Assembly (NCBI GenBank): GCA_964632945.1
Contig: CAZWCX010000104.1
Coordinates: 1-26,386 of the forward strand
Source of the DNA: CAZWCX01 sp964632945
Lineage (GTDB): Bacteria; Planctomycetota; MHYJ01; WSZJ01; CAZWCX01
Reading direction: 5' to 3'
DNA: 26,386 bases
Part shown: one piece after another, positions 15,542 through 22,145 of the stretch
How the letters are laid out: the number at the start of each line of letters is the position of its first letter
How positions within the stretch are numbered: position 1 is the first letter of the stretch
The notes under the pieces: model-generated
What the model was told of the DNA's origin: nothing
The model's input: only the letters and a program-made list of their open reading frames with translations
Database searches by the model: none
Made by a program: the position numbers and the translations under genes

Positions 15542-16630
15542 ATGACCCAAGCGCGAAAGACCCTGATCGATCCCGAGGTCACGCTCTACTACCACTGCGT
15601 AGCCCGGTGCGTGCGCCATGCCTACCTCTGCGGCAGCGATCCGTTCACCGGCAAGACGTTCGATCACCGGAAGGGCTGGATCGTCGATCGGCTCGCCGCC
15701 GTCGCGGAGATCTTCACCATTCGCGTCTGCGCGTACGCGGTCATGAGCAACCACGTCCACCTGGTCCTGCGGATCGACCCGGCTGCGGCAGCCGCCCTGA
15801 CCCGGGAGGAACTCGATCGACGACACGCCCGGCTCTTCCCCCTGATGCACGATCGGATGCAGGGCCTGCCGACCGGCGAGGTGAAGGATCGGCTGGAGCT
15901 TTTCCGGTCGCGACTCGCCGACATCGGCTGGTTCGTGCGCTGCCTGAGGGAATCGGTCGCGCGCAGGGCGAACCGGGAGGACGGGTGCAGGGGCCGCTTC
16001 TGGGAAGGGCGGTACAAGTCGCAGGCCCTGCTCGACGAGGCCGCGCTGCTGACCTGCATGTGCTACGTGGACCTCAATCCGGTGCGGGCTGGGCTTGCCC
16101 GGAGCCTGGAGGGCTGGGACTTTACCTCGATTCAGCAGCGGCTGCGGCAGGGCTCGCGTCGTGGTAAGGGAGAGCGGGGGGATGCGGCGAAGGGCGCGCG
16201 GCGACGGGCAAGGATCGCGGGCGAGATGTCTTCCCCTGCCGAGGTGAGGCTCGCCGGCTTCCGCAGGGAATCGTCCGCTTCGACGCGACCTGCCGGCCCG
16301 GATTCCATGCGCAACGTTGCATCGGCGACGGCGGCCCGCCTGCCGGTGAGCTTCGGCGACTACCTGGCGCTGGTCCGGTGGGCGTGCCGGGGGCTGCTGG
16401 CCGGAAAGCCGGGCGCGCGTCCCCCGGAACTCCCGGCGGCGTCCCACGAACTCCTGAGCCGCCTGGGCCTGGATCCGGCACACTGGCTGGACGCGGTGAA
16501 GGAGTTCGGCCGACGGTTCTTCATTTGCGCGGGCAGCGAGGAGCGGATCCGGGCGCATGGCGAGCGCCGCGGTCTCCGGCGAATGCGAGGCGCCTGCAAG
16601 GCGCGCGACTTGTACTCGGAAAACGAGTGA
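15542..16630 (+). CDS. IS200-like / REP-associated (RAYT-type) transposase family protein
   Basis: A 362-residue protein, starting at the ATG beside the promoter rather than at upstream in-frame starts. The Y1/HUH domain is clear: YYHCVARCVRHAYLCG (16-31), the HUH motif in AVMSNHVHLVLR (His71, His73), and GRFWEGRYKSQALLDEAAL followed by CYVDLNPVRAGLA (151-186), typical of REP-associated transposases. The position aligned with the catalytic Tyr of E. coli-type RAYT proteins appears to be Val139 (WFVRCLRESVARRAN). I recall related proteins in other bacteria with Ile there. A basic linker (about 200-240) and a C-terminal domain (SFGDYLALVRWACRGLLAGK; LGLDPAHWLDAVKEFGRRF) complete it. It may be a single-gene mobile or domesticated element; no terminal repeats were identified. 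Confidence 0.88.
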   Translation: MTQARKTLIDPEVTLYYHCVARCVRHAYLCGSDPFTGKTFDHRKGWIVDRLAAVAEIFTIRVCAYAVMSNHVHLVLRIDPAAAAALTREELDRRHARLFPLMHDRMQGLPTGEVKDRLELFRSRLADIGWFVRCLRESVARRANREDGCRGRFWEGRYKSQALLDEAALLTCMCYVDLNPVRAGLARSLEGWDFTSIQQRLRQGSRRGKGERGDAAKGARRRARIAGEMSSPAEVRLAGFRRESSASTRPAGPDSMRNVASATAARLPVSFGDYLALVRWACRGLLAGKPGARPPELPAASHELLSRLGLDPAHWLDAVKEFGRRFFICAGSEERIRAHGERRGLRRMRGACKARDLYSENE

Positions 16631-16835
16631 AGCCTCGCCCATGGGGACCTCGAATGGCGCACAGCCCGACCGACGCGCCTGCCCGGTCGAACCAAGTCCC
16701 CGATGATTCACCCCTCATTTCGCCTACGTTCCCCGGGTGCGTTCGCGTCCGATCGGCCGGCGGGCGCGGGTCCGACCGGAACTTCTCCGGCCCCTGGGGG
16801 TTGATCCTGAAGTCGCCCGTTGGAGGTTGCTCCCC

Positions 16836-17600
16836 ATGCGCGCGCTTCCGCTCGTCTTCGTCGTCGCTCTCGCCCTCGGGATCTCGGTCCCCGCGCACGC
16901 GGAGGAGTTCGATTCGAAGGGCGTGCGGCTCCACTACGTGGTCGAGGGCAAGGGCGAACCGGTGGTCCTGATCCACGGGCTCGGGGGCAGCGTCGCCACG
17001 AATTGGAAGTTGCCGGGGGTCGTCGACCGGCTCGCGCAGGAGTACCAGGTGATCGGACTCGACTGTCCCGGGCACGGGAAGTCCGAAAAGCCCGAGGCGG
17101 ACGAGTTTTACGGCGAGGAAATGGTCGAGCACGTGATCCGGCTCCTCGACCACCTCGAGATCGACAAGGCCCACGTGGCCGGCTACTCGATGGGTGGAAT
17201 CATCGCGCTGAAGATGGTGGTGAAGCACCCCGCGCGGGTCCGGTCCGTCGTGCTGGGCGGGATGGGGATGCTGCGTGCCGGCGGGCTGCTGGAGAAGGTG
17301 TTCGAGAACATGGGCCGGGACGGTGGGCGGGTCCCCGCCGCCTGTCCGCGTGGATTCTCCCGGCTTTCCGTGACCGAGGAGGAGGTGAAGGCGATTCGCG
17401 TCCCGGTCACGGTGATCGTCGGGGATCGGGATCCCTGCAAGCGGATGTACGTTCAGCCGCTCAAGGAGCTGCGGCCCGACGTTACCGTGCACGTCATCGA
17501 GGGGGCGGGACACCTGACCTGCGTCGCCAAGCCTGAGTTCAAGGACCTGCTCCAGCGCGCCCTCGACGCCGTGGCGCATCCACCGAAGGAGCGGAAGTAG
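16836..17600 (+). CDS. Exported alpha/beta-fold hydrolase
   Basis: A 254-residue protein. The ATG at 16836 is chosen because GGAGG (16822-16826) precedes it and it opens a clean signal peptide (MRALPLVFVVALALGISVPA, cut after AHA). The catalytic set is complete: oxyanion motif HGLGGS (47-52), nucleophile elbow GYSMGG with Ser118, acid Asp199 in VGDRDP, and His226 in GAGHL. DCPGHGKSEKP is the usual strand-4 loop. The cap region between about 143 and 185 is short. The protein probably acts as an esterase or lipase-like hydrolase outside the cytoplasm; the substrate cannot be told. A degenerate paralog fragment lies at 15085, on the far side of the transposase gene. Confidence 0.92.
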   Translation: MRALPLVFVVALALGISVPAHAEEFDSKGVRLHYVVEGKGEPVVLIHGLGGSVATNWKLPGVVDRLAQEYQVIGLDCPGHGKSEKPEADEFYGEEMVEHVIRLLDHLEIDKAHVAGYSMGGIIALKMVVKHPARVRSVVLGGMGMLRAGGLLEKVFENMGRDGGRVPAACPRGFSRLSVTEEEVKAIRVPVTVIVGDRDPCKRMYVQPLKELRPDVTVHVIEGAGHLTCVAKPEFKDLLQRALDAVAHPPKERK

Positions 17601-17635
17601 CGGCGAAGGCCCGGACGCGCGCCGCGATCATCGGT

Positions 17636-17707
17636 CGGGCGGATCGCCCGGCGGCGTCGAACGCGGACCCGCGGGCGGATTCTTCACGAAGCCGCTGCCG
17701 CGGCTTC
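17636..17707. terminator. Hairpins between convergent genes, possible bidirectional terminator
   Basis: Two short perfect hairpins lie between the hydrolase (plus) and the ATP-grasp gene (minus). CGGGCG-GAT-CGCCCG is at 17636-17650, and GAAGCCGC-TGCC-GCGGCTTC is at 17688-17707, five bases past the ATP-grasp stop. Neither has a T-tract, so their role as terminators rests on position and GC content. Confidence 0.35.
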
Positions 17708-17712
17708 ATGAG

Positions 17713-18963
17713 TCATCCGGGCCAGTCCCCCTCGATCACGAACTCCAGCCGCCGGTGGGCCTCGCGCAACGCCGCTTCCACTTCCGCCGGGGCTTCCCCG
17801 CGGGCGAAGAGGAAGCCGAGATAGCGGTGTCCCTCGGGCAGGGGAACGAGGATCTCGCCGCAGTGGACGGTGACCTGCAGGTCCTCGATTCCCGGGACGG
17901 TGCGGGCCGCGTCCGCGCCGCGGACCTCGCGCAGGAGGCCGCCGCGCGGGATCGGCAGCATCATCACGCCCGCGGCGGCGCGTTCGCGGGGCGGGACGGG
18001 GGCGGGATCGCCGAGGGCGTGGCGAAGGATGATCTCCTCGAGGGAACGCCCGGTGCCGAAGCGGAGCGTGCGGGCGCACAGGCCGCCGATCCCGCGCGGG
18101 GCGACTTCGAGGACGTAGACCGTGCCGTCGTTGCCGAGCCGGAGTTCCGCGTGGATCGGCCCGTGGCGAAGGCCGAGGGCGGCGCAGGCGCGGGCGGTCT
18201 GGTCGGCGAGCGCCGCCTGGGTCGGCTCGGGCAGCCGGGACGGCGTGACGTAGAGGGTCTCCTCGAAGAACGGCCCGTCGAGCGGATCGGGCTTGTCGAA
18301 CAGGGCGAGGGTGCGAAGCGTGCCGTTCGTGAGGAGGCCCTCGAGGGCGAACTCTCGGCCGGGGAGGAAGCCCTCCACCAGGATCGCGCGGGCGCGGTCG
18401 CCGCCCTTGCGGGCGAGGGCGGGGTCGGCGAGGAGGGCGGCGATGCGGCGAAACGCGGCGGCGAAGCCGGCGGGGTCGTCGGCGCGGATGACGCCGCGGC
18501 TGGCGGCGAGGAAGAGCGGCTTGAGGACGCAAGGGTAGCGCACGCGGGCGGCCCACGGTTCCGGGCCGTCCGCGAGCGGGACGGTTTCGTACCGGGCGTA
18601 GGGCAGGCCGGCGGCGTGGAGGCATTCGCGGCGGCGGTGCTTGTCGCGCGCGGTCTCGGCGGCGGCGGGGTCGTTGTGCGGAAGGCCGAGGGCGCGCGCC
18701 AGGTGGGCGGCGACGACGGCGGTGTCGTCGTCGGTGCCGACCACGGCGTCGACGGGGTAGGAGCGCGCGAACTCCCGGGCGACGGCGGCGGCCGCCGCCG
18801 GGTCGACGAAGTCGAGGGCGAGCGTCTTGCCGGGGGCGAGCGACTCGAGCGCCTGGCGGCGGTCGGAGCCGACCGTGACCTCCACGCCCAGGCGCCGGGC
18901 CGCCTCGAGGAAGTCGTGCGCCCGGTAGGTGGTGGTGGGAAGCAGGAGCAGGACCCGCGCCAT
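17713..18963 (-). CDS. ATP-grasp ligase, L-amino-acid-ligase-like
   Basis: A 416-residue soluble protein. The N-terminal part (1-110) is a Rossmann-like pre-ATP-grasp domain (ARVLLLLPTTTYRAHDFLEAA). The ATP-grasp core follows: YPCVLKPLFLAASRGV with Lys148, ILVEGFLPGREFALEG (194-209), Glu272 in HAELR, and Glu286 in VYVLEVAPRGIGG. The C-terminal segment RSLEEIILRHALG and the domain after it (about 325-410) resemble the L-amino-acid ligase C-terminal domain. Such enzymes join a carboxylate to an amine through an acyl phosphate (dipeptides, antibiotics, N-acyl compounds). It stands alone, so the substrates are unknown. It is divergent from the 19185 gene, and a symmetric -10 element lies between them. 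An upstream ATG-less extension exists but has no ribosome site. Confidence 0.88.
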   Translation of the reverse strand: MARVLLLLPTTTYRAHDFLEAARRLGVEVTVGSDRRQALESLAPGKTLALDFVDPAAAAAVAREFARSYPVDAVVGTDDDTAVVAAHLARALGLPHNDPAAAETARDKHRRRECLHAAGLPYARYETVPLADGPEPWAARVRYPCVLKPLFLAASRGVIRADDPAGFAAAFRRIAALLADPALARKGGDRARAILVEGFLPGREFALEGLLTNGTLRTLALFDKPDPLDGPFFEETLYVTPSRLPEPTQAALADQTARACAALGLRHGPIHAELRLGNDGTVYVLEVAPRGIGGLCARTLRFGTGRSLEEIILRHALGDPAPVPPRERAAAGVMMLPIPRGGLLREVRGADAARTVPGIEDLQVTVHCGEILVPLPEGHRYLGFLFARGEAPAEVEAALREAHRRLEFVIEGDWPG

Positions 18964-19125
18964 GGGCGCAATCCCCGGAAAGAGTCCCGATCGGGTCGTG
19001 CGGCCCTCCGGCAGTCACCCCGCCCGGGGCCGAACACGCCGCTGCCGCGTCGGGGTCCTCGCGGACCGTTTCGTGTTGCCCGCGGAAGGACTGCGCGGTT
19101 TTCCTGCCCGTGCGCGGCGTCCGGC

Positions 19126-19133
19126 ATTATAAT
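19126..19133. promoter_or_regulatory. Symmetric -10 element (ATTATAAT) between divergent genes
   Basis: The 8-bp palindrome ATTATAAT contains a perfect TATAAT on both strands (19128-19133 plus, 19126-19131 minus). It would start plus transcripts near 19140, about 45 bases before the ATG at 19185, and minus transcripts near 19119, about 156 bases before the ATP-grasp ATG. No convincing -35 is seen on either side. It is the only AT-rich island in the 221-base gap. Confidence 0.5.
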
Positions 19134-19184
19134 CGCCCGCGCCTTCGCACGCACGAAGCGTCGCGCGGGCCGTGGAGTCGCGCC

Positions 19185-21137
19185 ATGCTCCCCTTGCCTC
19201 GCTCCACCCTCCTCGCGGTCGCCGGATGGGCGGTCCTTCTGCTCGTCGGCCTGGCCGGTCGCATCGGCGCGGCGCCGCCGGGAATCACCGTCGAATCCGG
19301 GTTCGAGCGCAGCGTGCGCGGCGGGTACGCCCCCGTGCGCGTGACGATCCAGACCACGGACGAGGGATTCGACGGCGAGCTGCGCGTCCACTACCGGCTT
19401 CAGCAGCCCCACACGGCGCTCGTTCGCCGGGTCAGCGTCCCCCCGCGCTCGCAGCAGGCGGTCTCCCTCTGCGTGCCGATCGACGCGCCGGGTCGGCAGG
19501 TGATCCTGCGCGCGGTCGCCGCCGACGGGCGCACGGAGGAGTTCCCGCTCGAGACCCGGTGGGTTTCCGGGTCGCGCCTGATCCTGGTCATCACCGAGTC
19601 GAGCGGAGGCCTGGAGCCGCTGACCGCGAACCCCGGCGACGCCGAAAAGGAGAGCGGCCCCAAGGCCGCGGCCTGGGACATCTCCTACTTCACCCCGGCC
19701 CAGGCCCCGGTGCACTGGCAGGCGTACAAGGGGGTCGACTTCGTGGTGCTGCACCTGCCCGAGCCGGCCCGGTTCAGCGACGCGCAGGTGCGCGCGCTCC
19801 AGCGCTGGGTCGAGCTGGGGGGACACCTCGCGGTCGTCCTCGGCACGCGTCCGGTCACGTTGGACGGCAACTGGCTCGACGCGCTCCTGCCCTGCGCGGT
19901 GGCGGGGAACGTCGAGATCGACTCCCTGTCGGACCTCGACCGGCGCTACGGCCATCCGTCGACGCCGATCCGGCGCACGGCGGTTGCGCGTCTGGAGCCG
20001 CGCGAGCACGCCTGGGCCGACGCCGCGCAGGCGGGGAAAGTCCTCAGCTGCACGATCCGCCGCGGCGGAGGACGGGTCACGGCCGTGGCGTTCGACTATC
20101 AGTCCGCCCCGTTCAAGGAGCACACTTCCGCCCGCCGGCTGTTCGGCGAATTGCCGGCCGGCGGGGTCAAGAACCTGTGGGAGACGCTCGACTACTCCCT
20201 GGGCAACCGGCTCGCCCGCGACCTGTCGGCCCAGTATGCGCTCGAGTGGTCGGTGGCGGTCTGGCTGATCGTCCTCCTGGTTGCGTACGTGGCGGCGCTT
20301 CGGCCGATCCAGCGGCGGCTGTTCACTCCGCCCGTCACGCTCCGGCGGATCGTCCTGTGGATGCCGGGACTGCCGGTGGCGGTTTCGCTGCTGGTGGCGG
20401 CGTTCGTGGTCTTCGCCCCGCGCGGCACGACCGCGGCGCGGACGCTGGGGGTGCTCTTCGTCCAGCCGGACTCGGCCTTTGCGGAGTCCCACACTTACCT
20501 CACGCTCTTCAGTCCGATCGAGCACCAGACGGCGGTCCGCTTCGACGAGCCCGACGCGGTGGTCGATCAGGAGTGCGGCAACAAGCTCGACCTCGCCCTG
20601 GCCGCGGGATACACCTACCGCCAGGAGGATCCGAGTCGCCTGGACGGGGTGAGGCTGCTGCCCGCGATCCCGCGCACGTTCCTGATCTCCTCGTCGCGCA
20701 CGCTCGCCGGCCCCTGGGTTGTGCGCGTGGAGCGGGACGTCGCGTCCGAGGGGTGGGTCGTGAGCGGACAGAACCGCACCGGCTTCGACCTGGAGGACGT
20801 GCGGATCGCCTTCGTGGGCAAGGAGGCCCTGGTCGGCGATTGGAAGGCGGGCGAGGTGTTCGAGCGCCGCCCGCTCCCGCTGGAAGACTGGGTCCCCCCG
20901 ACGCCGGCGGGGATCTGGTCCGACCAGGCCCCCGACTTGCGCGCGGCCGTACTTGAGGAAATGTACGACGAGCTCGATCTCGATCGCCTGCCGAAGCCCG
21001 ACGAGCCTCCGCGCACGGCCTACATCACGGGCTGGACGAGCCTGCCCCCGGACGCGCGGCTGGACGTCGGCGGGTCGCCCGGCTGGCGCGACGACTCCCT
21101 CCTTTATCAATCGATCAGTCTGAAGGAGGAGAAGTGA
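19185..21137 (+). CDS. Exported/membrane protein of an ABC transport unit, glutamine-amidotransferase-like middle domain
   Basis: 650 residues from the ATG at 19185, which has GGAG seven bases upstream; the frame is open further upstream but crosses the promoter. A signal peptide spans about 1-31 (LLAVAGWAVLLLVGLAGRIGAA). A beta-rich domain (about 35-125) begins ITVESGFERSVRGGYAPVRVTI. A class I amidotransferase-like alpha/beta part follows (about 130-330; GVDFVVLHLPEPARFSDAQVRALQRWVELGGHLAVVLG), without an evident catalytic Cys. Two membrane helices (VAVWLIVLLVAYVAAL at about 354-369 and LPVAVSLLVAAFVVFA at about 395-410) precede a C-terminal extracytoplasmic domain. The stop overlaps the ABC ATPase start (GTGA), so the products are made together. 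It is probably an accessory subunit of the transporter; the substrate is unknown. Confidence 0.82.
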   Translation: MLPLPRSTLLAVAGWAVLLLVGLAGRIGAAPPGITVESGFERSVRGGYAPVRVTIQTTDEGFDGELRVHYRLQQPHTALVRRVSVPPRSQQAVSLCVPIDAPGRQVILRAVAADGRTEEFPLETRWVSGSRLILVITESSGGLEPLTANPGDAEKESGPKAAAWDISYFTPAQAPVHWQAYKGVDFVVLHLPEPARFSDAQVRALQRWVELGGHLAVVLGTRPVTLDGNWLDALLPCAVAGNVEIDSLSDLDRRYGHPSTPIRRTAVARLEPREHAWADAAQAGKVLSCTIRRGGGRVTAVAFDYQSAPFKEHTSARRLFGELPAGGVKNLWETLDYSLGNRLARDLSAQYALEWSVAVWLIVLLVAYVAALRPIQRRLFTPPVTLRRIVLWMPGLPVAVSLLVAAFVVFAPRGTTAARTLGVLFVQPDSAFAESHTYLTLFSPIEHQTAVRFDEPDAVVDQECGNKLDLALAAGYTYRQEDPSRLDGVRLLPAIPRTFLISSSRTLAGPWVVRVERDVASEGWVVSGQNRTGFDLEDVRIAFVGKEALVGDWKAGEVFERRPLPLEDWVPPTPAGIWSDQAPDLRAAVLEEMYDELDLDRLPKPDEPPRTAYITGWTSLPPDARLDVGGSPGWRDDSLLYQSISLKEEK

Positions 21138-22060
21138 TTCGGATCGCCGGGCTGGTCAAGTCGTACGGTGCGACGGAGGTCCTGCACGGGCTCGATCTCG
21201 AGGTGCGGCCGGGCGAGATCTTCGGCTATGTCGGCCCCAACGGCGCGGGGAAGACGACGACGATGAAAATCCTCGCCAGCGTGGAAACTCCGAGCACGGG
21301 GATGGTGGAGGTCGCCGGCCACGACGTGGCGAAGGACCCGTTTTCGGTGCGGCGGTTGATCGGCTTCATGCCCGAGATGTTCGGGATGTACGAGGACCTC
21401 GTGGTCTGGGAGTATCTCGACTTTTTCGCCCGGGTGTACGAGCTGCCGGCGGATCGGCGGTCCCGGCTGATGGACGACGTGCTGGCGATCACCGACCTCG
21501 GCAACAAGCGGGACGCGGTGATCTCGACGCTCTCCCGCGGGGTGCGGCAGCGGCTCTATCTGGCCAAGACGATCCTGCACGATCCGCAGGTGCTGCTGCT
21601 CGACGAACCCGCATCGGGGCTGGATCCGCGGGCGCGCATCGAGCTGCTGGCGATCCTGAAGGAGCTGCGGGCGCGCGGGAAGACCGTCTTCATCTCCTCG
21701 CACATCCTGTCCGAGCTCTCCGACCTGTGCGACCGGGTGGGGATCCTGGAGTCGGGGCGGATCGTCGCGAGCGGGAAGGTCCACGAGATCGTGGAACAGC
21801 TCGGCCGCCACATCGGCATCGTGGTGCGCACGCTGGGTCCGGTGGACGGGCTGCGCGCGGCGGTGGAGGCCTTTCCCGGCGTGCGCCATGTCGAGGCGGC
21901 GGAGGGGAGCGTGTCCCTCGTCTTCGAGGGCGCGCGCGCGGAGGTCCCGGGGCTGTTGCGGGCGCTGGTCCAGGGCGGGCTGGAAGTTTTCTCGTTCGAG
22001 GTGAAGGACCGCAGCCTGGAGAGCGTGTTCATGGACCTGACCAAGGGGGAAGTGACGTGA
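21134..22060 (+). CDS. ABC transporter ATP-binding protein
   Basis: 308 residues from a GTG start preceded by AAGGAGGAGAA; it overlaps the previous stop by four bases. The nucleotide-binding domain is complete: Walker A GPNGAGKTT (34-42), Q-loop region IGFMPEMFGMYEDLVVWEYL (76-95), signature LSRGVRQR (133-140, a variant of LSGGQ), Walker B LLLDEP (154-159), D-loop SGLD and switch His190 in ISSHIL. The last 80 residues form the C-terminal extension found in ABC-2 type exporters (CcmA/NatA-like). It powers the ABC-2 permease encoded 85 bases downstream. The family moves drugs, ions, polysaccharide or proteins; nothing here fixes the substrate. Confidence 0.95.
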   Translation: MIRIAGLVKSYGATEVLHGLDLEVRPGEIFGYVGPNGAGKTTTMKILASVETPSTGMVEVAGHDVAKDPFSVRRLIGFMPEMFGMYEDLVVWEYLDFFARVYELPADRRSRLMDDVLAITDLGNKRDAVISTLSRGVRQRLYLAKTILHDPQVLLLDEPASGLDPRARIELLAILKELRARGKTVFISSHILSELSDLCDRVGILESGRIVASGKVHEIVEQLGRHIGIVVRTLGPVDGLRAAVEAFPGVRHVEAAEGSVSLVFEGARAEVPGLLRALVQGGLEVFSFEVKDRSLESVFMDLTKGEVT

Positions 22061-22145
22061 TCGTCCGCGCGGGCGCCCGCGACGGGCGCGGGTTCGCGAG
22101 GCCGGGAGCGAGGTCGGGTCTTGCCGTCTCTTCCGGGGGGCGGGC

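Noticed and set aside
15085..16167. 360-codon frame read as one protein
   Set aside because: Only the first about 110 codons resemble the hydrolase; the rest is an out-of-frame reading of the transposase gene.
17964..21110. 1,048-codon minus-strand open frame spanning two genes
   Set aside because: It crosses the ATP-grasp gene in another frame, the intergenic promoter and the antisense of the ABC-unit gene. Its Ser/Pro/Ala/Arg-rich composition shows no domain.
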